The notes: generated by a model from the letters alone, not told the origin. Numbered from the stretch's first letter, positions 8,005 through 16,225 are shown. The stretch: 64,000 nucleotides of DNA from UBA1563 sp041671545 (GCA_041671545.1 JBAZBI010000004.1:200829-264828), one strand, 5' to 3'. Translations and numbers: made by a program.

Positions 8005-9102
8005 TTAAAGTTCATTTATTTTTTTTAATTGTTTACCCAATATTTCGTTAGGTAAATTGTAATATTCATTTGGAACCTCTCCAGGTATAGGAGGCATGGG
8101 TTTTCTGTATTTCAAATTTCTTTCTGATTGTTTAATACATTTAGCTTTTCTCCGTAATGATAGAAAACTCAGATTCATATTTAAATCAGGCATTTGAAAA
8201 TAATTTACAACAAGCGATTTATTTATATCTTCACCTTCTTGGTATTCTAATACCTTTGGTTTAGACGATTCTCTCTTCCTCATATATTTTTGATGTATTA
8301 TGTTAAAATAATCGCTCTGAAACGAATCATTAAAATATAGTACTTGATCGGCGCTAATAAACTGCAATGAATTTATTTGAAATACATCCCCTGTTGTAAG
8401 ATCACATGTAATATTCTTATTTTTCTTCCCAATTTTATAAACAGAACTATCATATAAAACTAGACAAACTTTTGGAGATAGAGGAATGAAAATTAAAGCG
8501 CCTATCGATAATAGACCGTTTTTTGCCTCTTTTAGATCTTCTATATACTTATTATATATAAAAACGGGTGAATCTGATGTTATAAAATCTTGATTTTTAT
8601 TAGCTAAAAGTAAATGACAATTTAAATCTTCAATACATATAAAAAATTTGTAAGAATAAGGCAGAGTTTGAAGGACAGGCTCCTTTAAACCAACTCTAAT
8701 TTTTTTTACATCTAGATTAGGGAATTGTTCTTTATTCCGCAATAAAACCAGTTGATTAAATTTTTCAATGGTAGAGTTAATATCTTCAGCAAATTTCTTC
8801 GTTCGAGTTATTTGGACTGCGACAAAAGCTAAGAGATTTTTATGAGCATTTGTTGAAGTGTTAGGTAAATTTTGATTCAAAAGAATATATTTTATTACTA
8901 ACGAAAATGATTTTTCCAATTCAGCCAATATATTTTCATTATCCAGTCCATAGAAGTTATTTTTATAACACTGTTCTCGAAGGCTGACGTTTTTATAAAT
9001 TTTTTGCATGCCGATATGATACAAGTTTATTTGTTTTACATTCGTCATAGAAAAATTTCTTAAATAAAATCTCGGGACGTAATGTTGTCTTTTTTTATTT
9101 AT
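8005..9102 (-). CDS. DUF4238 protein with non-ATG (ATA) start or lost start codon
   Basis: About 365 residues. The first ATG (9048) gives a protein starting MTNVKQINLYHI, but the same frame stays open 18 codons further upstream and encodes NKKRQHYVPRFYLRNFS. That is the hallmark N-terminal motif of DUF4238 (HHYVPQFYLRNF-type), so the real gene begins there. The codon where a start is expected (9102) is ATA, one base from ATG; a TAA stop lies two codons before it. Other family marks are NNFYGLDNENI, the FITSDSPVFIYN segment and IFIPLSPKVCLVLY. DUF4238 proteins have no settled function and often occur in accessory regions. Either AUA is used as initiator, or translation starts at 9048 and yields a truncated protein. 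It is a single gene between repeats. Confidence 0.7.
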   Translation of the reverse strand: MNKKRQHYVPRFYLRNFSMTNVKQINLYHIGMQKIYKNVSLREQCYKNNFYGLDNENILAELEKSFSLVIKYILLNQNLPNTSTNAHKNLLAFVAVQITRTKKFAEDINSTIEKFNQLVLLRNKEQFPNLDVKKIRVGLKEPVLQTLPYSYKFFICIEDLNCHLLLANKNQDFITSDSPVFIYNKYIEDLKEAKNGLLSIGALIFIPLSPKVCLVLYDSSVYKIGKKNKNITCDLTTGDVFQINSLQFISADQVLYFNDSFQSDYFNIIHQKYMRKRESSKPKVLEYQEGEDINKSLVVNYFQMPDLNMNLSFLSLRRKAKCIKQSERNLKYRKPMPPIPGEVPNEYYNLPNEILGKQLKKINEL

Positions 9103-9110
9103 GATTTAGA

Positions 9111-9303
9111 TAGCTACCTAACTGCATTGTTTTTAAGCCACCAACCATAACAGCAATGCAGCTTTGAAAACCAATACCGATGATTATTTATTAATTCATT
9201 TTATTAACTAAACTCAGAGAGCAACAAATTTCTACAACACAACTTTACAACCACACAGATGCCGCACTGATAAACGCTGTCCATGTTGAACGGCGGGTTA
9301 GCA
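9111..9303. other. attC-like / stem-loop intergenic segment
   Basis: Read on the minus strand, the gap begins with TGCTAACCCGCCGTTCAAC and ends with GGCTTAA...ATGCAGTTAGGT. The final GTTAGGT (9122-9116) matches the GTTRRRY half-site of integron attC sites, and the left end resembles the CTAAC...TTCAA half. Near the right end is an 8-bp stem, CTGCATTG / CAATGCAG (9122-9161). At about 190 bp the segment is longer than usual attC sites and the inner halves are poorly complementary, so this is only a resemblance. Confidence 0.3.
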
Positions 9304-9333
9304 CATGAAATAATATAAAATTATTTCATCAGA

Positions 9334-9924
9334 TTATTTTAATGTTATAATTAATTCTGGTTTAATATCTTTAACCACTTTATATATACCCAACATTTTG
9401 GAATAATTTGATTTATACTTTGCTTTCCATTGGTAAAAGGAGACAATAACAAAAGATGTGGAAATTAAAACACATAATAATAATATCGATGTGCTCATTT
9501 TATCATAATTCAATAATAAGAATATAGTAATAAGTGAAAAGTTAACTACGCTACTTCGAGAGATTCTCAATATATGTCTATCAAATCGGAAATCTTGCAT
9601 AACATCTGAAGATGCTTTTTGGAAGAGTAATCCACGTGCGTTATAATAGTCATAACCAGCATCAGAAAATATTTTATCTCGAAACTTCTTTTGAAAAAAT
9701 AGTTTAAAGATTCTTTCAGAAATAAAATTAACAAGCCAACCGAGTGAATAAGTAATTGATAAATAAGGAATAATAAGAAAAGCAGATAATTTATATATAG
9801 AATCTATTATGAATGTTGTTGTGTTTGGATCAAAAGAAATAAATGATAGCAGAATGAGAAATAACCATATTTCCGAGATTGTTCCGATAATTAAAATCTC
9901 GACAAAAAGTGTAGTTAGTGCCAT
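9334..9924 (-). CDS. Hypothetical multi-pass membrane protein
   Basis: A 196-residue protein with about four transmembrane segments: residues 3-30 (FVEILIIGTISEIWLFLILLSF), 45-70 (LSAFLIIPYLSITYSLGWLV), 125-140 (VVNFSLITIFLLL) and 145-165 (SILLLCVLISTSFVIVSF). A conserved-looking cytoplasmic loop between the second and third segments contains DYYNARGLLFQKASS and RFDRHILRISRS. I have seen similar loop patterns in uncharacterised four-helix membrane proteins but cannot name a family. It is a single-gene unit flanked on both sides by boundary motifs (9290-9303 and 9953-10005). Confidence 0.5.
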   Translation of the reverse strand: MALTTLFVEILIIGTISEIWLFLILLSFISFDPNTTTFIIDSIYKLSAFLIIPYLSITYSLGWLVNFISERIFKLFFQKKFRDKIFSDAGYDYYNARGLLFQKASSDVMQDFRFDRHILRISRSSVVNFSLITIFLLLNYDKMSTSILLLCVLISTSFVIVSFYQWKAKYKSNYSKMLGIYKVVKDIKPELIITLK

Positions 9925-9952
9925 TTATTTTCACCATTATTCTTAATATGTA

Positions 9953-10005
9953 AAACATGCTAACGGCGTGTTATATTAAAATCCGGCACTGCCGTATTAT
10001 TTAAT
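9953..10005. repeat. Gene-boundary motif (partial repeat copy)
   Basis: GCTAACGGCGTGTTAT followed by ATCCGGCACTGCCGTATTA matches the beginning of repeat copy B (4726-4760) and, more loosely, copy D (7658-7686). The hairpin-rich remainder of the repeat is absent here. It lies about 30 bp upstream of the start of the membrane-protein gene. Confidence 0.7.
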
Positions 10006-10077
10006 TAAATATTTACAATTCCATTTTATCTCTTCAATCGCTCTGGCGAATTAAAAAGGTTATAGACAATTATTATC

Positions 10078-10704
10078 TTAAAATTCTGTACCTAAACTTA
10101 TTTCTATTGCTCTGTTTTTTATACTGTTATTTGGTATTGAAAAACTATTTGTGAAATCTAAATGATAGGATATTTCGACAAATGGATTCAACCCAATATC
10201 TAATTTTGGCATAAACCCTAAAGATAAAGTTCCACCGAAGACATTTTTAAAGTCTTTATAAGTTGACGAAGGTGAATCAAAATCATCATAACTTTTTAAG
10301 CGGATGTCATATCTTGGTGCAATTTTAATAAATGTTTTTCCAATTATAAGATCCATGCTATATTTTAATGAAATTGGAATTGATAAATAATTATGATGGA
10401 AATCTTTGTATTCTTTACCGATGGGTTCTGGACTTTCTGGTCCAGTACTAACAAATTCACCTCTCCAACCCTTTTGTATATATTTCAATTCGGGAGATAT
10501 TGAAAAATTATTAAAACTAAATAGATCTGCATAAACACTTACACTAAATCCACTTTTCCATTCAATAAGGTCATCAACAATCTTAAAGGTGTAATCTTGT
10601 CTTGAACTTACATAACCAATTTTAAAACCATAACCTTGTAAGAATTGTGCAAATGAAGAAGAAGAGAAAACTAAAACGAGGAAACAAAGCACATATTTTT
10701 TCAT
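10078..10704 (-). CDS. Outer-membrane beta-barrel protein (PorT-like family)
   Basis: A 208-residue protein with a signal peptide (MKKYVLCFLVLVFSSSSFAQ) and regularly alternating beta-strands ending in aromatic residues: GFKIGYVSSRQDYTF, FSVSVYADLFSF, ISPELKYIQKGWRGEF, YLSIPISLKYSMDL, IKIAPRYDIRLKSY, TLSLGFMPKLDIGL, FVEISYHLDFTNSF, and AIEISLGTEF at the C-terminus. This is the layout of the small Bacteroidota outer-membrane barrel family (OMP_b-brl_2). The specific role is unknown. The gene stands alone on the minus strand. Confidence 0.65.
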   Translation of the reverse strand: MKKYVLCFLVLVFSSSSFAQFLQGYGFKIGYVSSRQDYTFKIVDDLIEWKSGFSVSVYADLFSFNNFSISPELKYIQKGWRGEFVSTGPESPEPIGKEYKDFHHNYLSIPISLKYSMDLIIGKTFIKIAPRYDIRLKSYDDFDSPSSTYKDFKNVFGGTLSLGFMPKLDIGLNPFVEISYHLDFTNSFSIPNNSIKNRAIEISLGTEF

Positions 10705-10809
10705 AAAATTCTCTTTTTATTGTTTATAACCATAATTAAACCTGCCAAAATTTCTTCCAACACTCCTGCAGTAAGAGCGTTCATTCTTTCTTTATCCTCC
10801 CCCAAGAAT

Positions 10810-10873
10810 GATAGACGTGGGGTAAGGCGTCCATCATCCTTTTAGGGAAGGTGTTGCCAAGGGGCGTGGCAAC
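10810..10873. repeat. Two hairpins downstream of a small gene
   Basis: GTTGCCA-AGGGGCG-TGGCAAC (10853-10873) is a perfect 7-bp stem touching the last base of the stop codon of the gene at 10873-11250. A second, imperfect stem, GATaGACG ... GCGTCcATC, lies at about 10810-10836. There is no U-tract, so a standard terminator is not supported; a palindromic extragenic element fits equally well. Confidence 0.55.
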
Positions 10874-11250
10874 TATTTTGTTTTCGGTTTCCTTACCGGT
10901 TTCTTACGGTCGGACTTTCGTATGCCGCCAAGCTGTTCGTATTGGTCGGTGTCTTCACCAAATATACTAACAGCCCCGGAAAGTACTTTTGTGCACATCT
11001 CACTAAGTTTCTTTTCTTCCGCGTCAAAAGCGTTACTCACTTCATCCGCAGCTTTTAGCGCCTTGTTATAGTCCGATCTTTTTAACTCAACAAGGGCAAT
11101 TTGGGCACTCATCTCGGTTACGGTAAGAGGAATTTCAGAATTTCCGTAATTAACCGGGGTTTGCCGCTTTTTGTCAATCACCTGCATGCCGTTAAGCCGA
11201 CCTTCGGCTTTTTCAACAATTGATGATTTCGTTTTATCTCTATACGCCAT
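10873..11250 (-). CDS. Small conserved-looking protein with basic C-terminus
   Basis: A 125-residue soluble protein. The central part is helical and charged (VELKRSDYNKALKAADEVSNAFDAEEKKLSEMC) and the end reads FGEDTDQYEQLGGIRKSDRKKPVRKPKTK. I recall small uncharacterised proteins ending in the same 'YEQ.GG.RKS.RKKP' pattern from several phyla, but no functional name. The basic tail would suit nucleic-acid binding; that is a guess. The start codon follows GGAGCG on the minus strand. It lies next to the 42-bp tandem repeat region. Confidence 0.6.
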   Translation of the reverse strand: MAYRDKTKSSIVEKAEGRLNGMQVIDKKRQTPVNYGNSEIPLTVTEMSAQIALVELKRSDYNKALKAADEVSNAFDAEEKKLSEMCTKVLSGAVSIFGEDTDQYEQLGGIRKSDRKKPVRKPKTK

Positions 11251-11369
11251 ATAGCGCTCCTTTTATTTGTGATAGATTATTGTTAAAAGGCATCAATTTT
11301 ATTATAATGCCTCGTTTTTTCGCTAAAATCGAAGTATTGTTCCTTCCTATCTCATTTTGATTCATAGCA

Positions 11370-11580
11370 AACTAAGAAAGCTAAGAGCAAATGCTTGTTT
11401 CCTTCTTGCATATCTAAGATAGCTAAGAGCAAATGTTAGTTTTCTTCTTGCATATCTAAGATAGCTAAGAGCAAATGCTTGTTTTCTTCTTGCAAATCTT
11501 AGATAGCTAAGAGCAAATCTTTGTTTCCTTCCTCCCAAACTAAGATAGCTAAGAGCAAAACCTTGTTCTCTTCTTACCAA
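11370..11580. repeat. 42-bp tandem repeat, five copies
   Basis: The 14-base sequence GCTAAGAGCAAATG or a close variant starts at 11380, 11422, 11464, 11506 and 11548, exactly 42 bases apart. Read on the minus strand the period is 14 codons (core FALSYLRYARRK) and the frame stays open for 72 codons, but there is no ribosome binding site. I treat it as a DNA repeat rather than a gene. Confidence 0.85.
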
Positions 11581-12021
11581 ACTAATTTGGCAAGAAGTAT
11601 TTCTTTGTTTCTTTTCTTCCTAACCGAAATGGCAAGGGAACAAATCAGAGATGCTTTCTTCTAAACTTTCAAGGTAGGGGGCTATTTCTATTTCGCTTTC
11701 CTTCTCTTCAGTTTACAAAAAATGGACATAAGTTACCGATCTACGGGACTTAGAATATTTTTTTTTGATTTATTTGGCTTGGGTTAAGAACTAACTGCCC
11801 CTTACTGTAAGCGCATTTTTGCGGGTGTTTCGGCTTAAGCAATTAGTTCTCTACTTAACTGTACTTGTTTTTACAGTTGGTAATTTTTAGGTGTATGGAC
11901 ATTAAACAGAACCTCCGTAATGTTGAATGAAAACCATTTTAGTTTTAACCCCGCCTTTAAAACTTTCGTTTAAATGCGGTTGTTGGGAACAAAAATAAAA
12001 TAATGTTTTAGAAAAACAAAA
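11581..12021. other. Gene-free stretch, nothing recognised
   Basis: About 440 bp without a supportable reading frame on either strand. The first 60 bases look like decayed further copies of the 42-bp repeat (GGCAAGAAG, CTTCCTAACC). The remainder is low-complexity AT-rich sequence with two short GC-richer patches near 11800 and 11950. I see no RNA gene or clear promoter. Confidence 0.5.
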
Positions 12022-12049
12022 CTATTTTTTCTTCCCCTTAAAAGAACTT

Positions 12050-12145
12050 GGATGAATGAATGCATGAATGAATGGATGCATGGACGAATGAATGAATGCA
12101 GGGATGCAGGGATGCATGAATGAATGTTTTCCATTCAAACATAGC
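12050..12145. repeat. GAATG/GATGC short tandem repeat
   Basis: A run built from GAATGAATGCAT and GGATGCAG units (about 12053-12127), ending in TGTTTTCCATTCAAAC. Related sequence occurs at 12513-12544 and, as a hairpin, at 18099-18168. Confidence 0.8.
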
Positions 12146-12210
12146 GCAACAAGTAACACGGCAAAAGTCAAAACAATACAGGCTAAATACTTTAACAAAA
12201 AATATTTATT

Positions 12211-12391
12211 CCCCACCTGCCTGACGGCAAGGCAGGTGGGAATATTAGTTGTTTGCAGGTTTCTTAGTTACAAAGATTCAACCCGCCAAGGCGGGTTGCA
12301 AAAGAAATCCCGTCTACCTAATGGCAGACAAGTAGGGATTTAATATTTGTAATATCGATACAAAACAAAAAAAGAATCCCATTGGGGATTC
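12211..12391. repeat. Cluster of four GC-rich palindromes
   Basis: Four hairpins follow one another: CCCACCTGCC / GGCAGGTGGG (12212-12240), CAACCCGCC-AA-GGCGGGTTG (12279-12298), AAATCCC ... GGGATTT with an inner GTCT/AGAC stem (12305-12341), and GAATCCC-ATTG-GGGATTC (12374-12391). Three are followed at once by a variant of 'AATATT', the same layout as the hairpins of the 4-8 kb repeats, which are followed by 'ATAT'. I read this as the same class of palindromic element. Confidence 0.8.
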
Positions 12392-12616
12392 AATATTTTT
12401 TATTTGTAATACTTGAACAGTTGTTCGTTAGAAAAATATTAAAAGAGAAAACAGTTAAAATATTCCCCCGAGTCTCACATGCTTAACACGAAACAAAAAC
12501 TTAAGCGGCAATATCATTCAGCCATGCAATCATTCAATCATTCTAATATTATAATTTGATTGTGGCTAACCCTACAGCCTCTTTCCACTTATCGAAATAG
12601 AACATACCACTGCCCG

Positions 12617-13141
12617 CTAGTATTGTTTTAACCATGCAACTAACGTAACAGCGCTTTGCGACTTATTATAAAATTCAGAATCGCCTTCTAACTTTAGAAC
12701 TACTTGCTGATATTTATTGATCTCCGGACGAAAAATATAAACGGAATATGTTCTACTCCCCATATCAATCCCTACACGAGTTGTATCGGAATAATCTGTT
12801 GTTGTTACCTGGTTGGCAAGATTATGGCTCCAGTTTAGGCTATCGCTTGGAATTGTTTTGATGTAGGTTTTTACATGCTCATATTTAGCTTGGAGTTCTT
12901 GTTCCGTATAGAGCCCATCGGCATGGTATAAGTAAGGGATGGTGTCTTTTGCGGGATTGTACGAATACTCTTTTCCCTCATTATCAATCATTATTCCATG
13001 ATAACTTATCCCCCATGCATAATTGAGATATTCAACTTCAAAAATTATATTACTGCTGCTGTTTTGAATTTGATCGTTTACACTTGAATCCTTGCACGAA
13101 AAAAGGAGAAGCGCCAACAACATCGGGATTATTTGTTTCAT
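12617..13141 (-). CDS. Hypothetical lipoprotein
   Basis: A 174-residue protein, not recognised. It starts with a lipoprotein signal (MKQIIPMLLALLLFSCKDSS, Cys at 16). The mature region is beta/alpha mixed, with IIFEVEYLNYAWGISYHGIMIDNEGKEYSYN, a helix YTEQELQAKYEHVKTYIKTIP and a final QQVVLKLEGDSEFYN...LVAWLKQY. It resembles small lipoproteins of unknown role seen next to similar islands. It is a single gene; the 13142-13298 gap on its upstream side has no feature I can name. Confidence 0.55.
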   Translation of the reverse strand: MKQIIPMLLALLLFSCKDSSVNDQIQNSSSNIIFEVEYLNYAWGISYHGIMIDNEGKEYSYNPAKDTIPYLYHADGLYTEQELQAKYEHVKTYIKTIPSDSLNWSHNLANQVTTTDYSDTTRVGIDMGSRTYSVYIFRPEINKYQQVVLKLEGDSEFYNKSQSAVTLVAWLKQY

Positions 13142-13298
13142 ACTACACCCTATACTTTTTAGTTTGATAATATCCCAAAGTCAATTTTTAACAATTCAAC
13201 TCTTCAATAATTAAAAATCCTCTTCCTTTTCACTTCAGCTTGTGCTAAAAAAAGGAACAGTCGTAAAAAGAATAAATTTAAAACCACGCATATGCTTC

Positions 13299-13928
13299 CT
13301 AATTTATAGTATAATTTTTTAACATAAATTCATACATAGTAAAACCGAAATACTGCCACGTCTTTACTATTCCAATGTTTGGAGCCATCCAAAATTGCGC
13401 AACTATTCCAGATCTTTGGTAAACATCATATAAAACACAAGGATACGTTCGGAAATTAATTGTCACTGTCTCAGAAAAAGATTTTGTTTTTATTGTATAA
13501 GATGAAAATGTGCTGCTGTCATTGTTAACAGTTGGATACTTTAAAACTCTTTCAACTTTTGAGTGTCTAGGTGGAATGGTTAGCTCCGCGTCTACACTAG
13601 CTATATACAGTCCATCATTTTCATTGTTTAATACCATCTTTAATGCGGGAAAGGTGTTTATAATTAAGTTTTTAACATAATATCCTTTAAATGATTCCAT
13701 GGAATCAGTTTTTACTACTTCCATAGTTATTTCGGAAGAATCAATCAATCCTTTTATTGAGTTATCAGAATTGAGACTATAATACATACATGTGTATTTC
13801 CAACTGTTGTTAAGCTTTAATGGAAGGATTTCAATTTTACTATCCTGGGATTCGGTAGGATTAGAAAATTTACAATTAATTGATAGCAATAAAGAAAATA
13901 GTGAGAAGGCATAAACAATCTTTTTCAT
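13299..13928 (-). CDS. Hypothetical lipoprotein
   Basis: A 209-residue protein with a signal peptide ending in a lipobox-like LLLSINC (Cys near 20). The mature part begins IEILPLKLNNSWKYTCMYYSL, an opening often seen in beta-rich secreted proteins of this group ('LPL..G..W.Y'), and continues with alternating strands to a C-terminal MYEFMLKNYTIN. There is no recognisable catalytic motif. The role is unknown. It is a single gene on the minus strand, followed by a 500-bp non-coding stretch on its upstream side. Confidence 0.55.
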   Translation of the reverse strand: MKKIVYAFSLFSLLLSINCKFSNPTESQDSKIEILPLKLNNSWKYTCMYYSLNSDNSIKGLIDSSEITMEVVKTDSMESFKGYYVKNLIINTFPALKMVLNNENDGLYIASVDAELTIPPRHSKVERVLKYPTVNNDSSTFSSYTIKTKSFSETVTINFRTYPCVLYDVYQRSGIVAQFWMAPNIGIVKTWQYFGFTMYEFMLKNYTIN

Positions 13929-14329
13929 AAATATTACATAGTCCTAAAGAAATTATTTATAGTTTTTTTTGATCTTGACTTTGATTTCAGTTCCATATCA
14001 TCGTTTTAGGTATGAGTTAAACAAACCAAAGAAACCAGAATCATTTTTCGCCAGAGAAGAGAAGCTACAAGACCGAATGCGAAAGAGATTTAGTTTCAAG
14101 TAACTTTTTAGCGGAAAGTACGTTTAAGAGTGAGCTCCGCCTTCCCACATTTTTTTTATAAATACCAGTGCAATTGTACTACAAAATATGTGCATTGTCA
14201 ATAACAATTATTATTTCGTAACACTGTTCTAAAAAAACATAATAAAACCGCATCATTTAGCGGGTTTCTCACTTTTATTTAGCAGAAATTATTAAACCAT
14301 ATAAACCACAAAGATTATTACAAAAACCT
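13929..14329. other. Gene-free stretch with one weak stem-loop
   Basis: About 400 bp between the lipoprotein gene start and the tandem repeat below dsbD. I see no reading frame with a ribosome binding site. One imperfect hairpin, AAACCGC ... GCGGGTTT, lies near 14246-14270 and could be a weak terminator-like or palindromic element. Otherwise AT-rich. Confidence 0.4.
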
Positions 14330-14434
14330 ATCGTCCCAAAGTCTCACCGTCCCAAAGTCTCACCGTCCCAAAGTCTCATCGTCTCATCGTCCCAAAGTCT
14401 CACAGTCCCAAAGTCTCACCGTCTCATCGTCCTC
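14330..14434. repeat. Tandem repeat of 16-bp and 8-bp units
   Basis: Units of CGTCCCAAAGTCTCAC (16 bp) alternate with shortened CGTCTCAT (8 bp) units: three long, one short, two long, one short, then a fragment. The run ends 10 bp from the dsbD stop codon, so it is in the 3' flank of that gene. Confidence 0.85.
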
Positions 14435-14443
14435 CAATCAACT

Positions 14444-16225
14444 CTACTTTACTTCTTTAAGACTCTCTAAAAAAACATCCGCTTTTATAAATCCAGTAAA
14501 ACGATGAACTTCATTCCCCTTGGAATCAATAAGTATAGTTGTCGGAACACCGATGATCTTAAACTTTGTCCGCAGAGCATCAACCTCATCAGAAACAGAT
14601 TTCGTCATATCTGCTTTTAATCCGCTAAATCGTTTTGATTCTTCTATCACCTTTGCATTAGAAAAAGTAATGGCGTCAAGTTCCTTGCAAGGAATACACC
14701 AATCGGCGTAAAAATCTATGATGACCGGTTTCCCTTCCGTCTTTGCTGAGGCAATCTTCTCCTCAGAGAATGTCTGCCATTCGATCGATTTCTTTTCAGA
14801 AGGAATTAAAGCAAAAACCGAAAGAGCAAATATTACAAGCGCAAAAAGTGTTTTGAAAATTCTGAATCCCATTAAGCGGTTCGCAAGTTTATCAACAAAC
14901 AAAAGATAAAGCGCGGCAATTATTCCGAAAACCGGAAGAAGATAATAAGCAACTTCTTTTGGAAGAATAGGCGAAACAAAATATGCAGCCATTCCAAGCA
15001 GAAGCAATCCGAAAATATGTTTGACGGCTTCCATCCATTCCCCGGCTTTAGGTAATTTCTTTATCTTACCGGAGAAGATTGCAAGAAGGAAATATGGGAG
15101 TCCAAGCCCCAGCGCAAGGACAAAGAAAAGTAGAAATCCGGTAAACACATCAGCTTTTGCTGCAACGTAAGTAACTAATCCAAGCACAAAAGGTCCGATG
15201 CAGGGAGCTGCGACGATTCCCATTGTTAAGCCCATAAAGAAAGCGCCGAACAATCCCCCTTTTGCTCCACCGGCTTTCATCACCAACCAATTTGGGAGTT
15301 GAAACTCATAAACTCCGAACATACTTAACGAAAGAACGATAAAGATGAGCGCGATAAAAAGGATAACAAAAGTATTTTGCAGCAGCGCGCCAAAGACCGC
15401 GCCGCTTAACGCTGTAACAACTCCAATAACCGAATAAGTCAAAGCCATTCCCAGCACATAAAGCAGACCCATCATCACAAGTTTGCTCGTCTTCCCCTCA
15501 GCTTGTCCGCCAAAATATCCAACAGTTATGGGAATAAGTGGATAAACACACGGAGTAAGATTAAGCGCAAGACCGCCGAGAAAAACAAAAATTAAACTTA
15601 GCAGCAATCCGCTCTTATCAAGTGTTGAGAAAATAGAATCATCATTTTGTGTGTTCGCTCCTTTGGGAGTTTCAAACGAAGTGAGTTCGGTTTTGACTGA
15701 TGTTGCAGAAGTATCGGCAGCTAAGGCAATTGCTTTTCCACTCACTAAAACTGTTAATGTGTCGGTTGCATTATTTGGAGGCATACAAGTTTGACTGTTG
15801 CATGCTTGATATTCCAACGTAACAGCAACTTTATATTTCCCTTCCGAAAGCTCAGCAGGAATTTTTAATGCCGCAGTTAATTCAACTTCATTTTCATAAA
15901 CTGAAAGAAGTTTCTCACTGAAATCAAATTTTATCTCTTTCCCTTTTGGATAGACAACACTTCTAAAAGATATTTTCTCCGGTGAAGAAGCGGTTAATTT
16001 TGAAGGGATAAGAAAATCTTCATTCGGCTTGTTTGAATTGATATGCCAGCCGGGATTGACAGAAACTTTAACATTTACTTTTACTTCACTGCCGGGATGG
16101 ATTGTATCCTTATTTGTCAACGAAGCTTTGATGTGAGCATGTTCCCCGCCGAATTGCGCGAAGGAGTCAGTAGAAAGTGGAAAGTAGAAAGTAGAAAGGA
16201 ATAAAATTATTAATCCAAACTTCAT
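14444..16225 (-). CDS. dsbD: Thiol:disulfide interchange protein DsbD
   Basis: About 593 residues. The protein carries electrons from cytoplasmic thioredoxin across the inner membrane to periplasmic disulfide-reducing partners. Order of parts: signal peptide; N-terminal DsbD-alpha-type domain with the Cys pair in QACNSQTCMPP; eight-helix membrane core with the two conserved Cys in NLTPCVYPLIP and VAAPCIGPFVLG; C-terminal thioredoxin domain with ADWCIPCKEL. Length is normal. I choose the ATG at 16225 because upstream codons to 16333 only translate a GAAAGT-type DNA repeat (KLKVES...). Even the chosen signal peptide contains repeat-derived sequence (STFYFPLST). It follows nadE by a short gap and may be in its transcript. 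Confidence 0.93.
   Translation of the reverse strand: MKFGLIILFLSTFYFPLSTDSFAQFGGEHAHIKASLTNKDTIHPGSEVKVNVKVSVNPGWHINSNKPNEDFLIPSKLTASSPEKISFRSVVYPKGKEIKFDFSEKLLSVYENEVELTAALKIPAELSEGKYKVAVTLEYQACNSQTCMPPNNATDTLTVLVSGKAIALAADTSATSVKTELTSFETPKGANTQNDDSIFSTLDKSGLLLSLIFVFLGGLALNLTPCVYPLIPITVGYFGGQAEGKTSKLVMMGLLYVLGMALTYSVIGVVTALSGAVFGALLQNTFVILFIALIFIVLSLSMFGVYEFQLPNWLVMKAGGAKGGLFGAFFMGLTMGIVAAPCIGPFVLGLVTYVAAKADVFTGFLLFFVLALGLGLPYFLLAIFSGKIKKLPKAGEWMEAVKHIFGLLLLGMAAYFVSPILPKEVAYYLLPVFGIIAALYLLFVDKLANRLMGFRIFKTLFALVIFALSVFALIPSEKKSIEWQTFSEEKIASAKTEGKPVIIDFYADWCIPCKELDAITFSNAKVIEESKRFSGLKADMTKSVSDEVDALRTKFKIIGVPTTILIDSKGNEVHRFTGFIKADVFLESLKEVK

Noticed and set aside
9111..9303. Definite integron attC site
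   Set aside because: Only the end half-sites fit; the segment is too long and the inner arms pair poorly, so it is reported only as attC-like.
11362..11580. 72-codon frame made of 14-residue repeats
   Set aside because: It coincides exactly with a 42-bp DNA tandem repeat and has no ribosome binding site; kept as a repeat, not a gene.
12022..12216. Minus-strand frame of 64 codons with one hydrophobic stretch and a tail of HPFIHAFIHPS-like residues
   Set aside because: The first codon comes from a palindrome and the tail is the translated GAATG repeat. There is no ribosome binding site, so it is at best a remnant.
14330..14434. Possible CRISPR array
   Set aside because: The repeats are directly adjacent with no unique spacers, and no cas genes are present.
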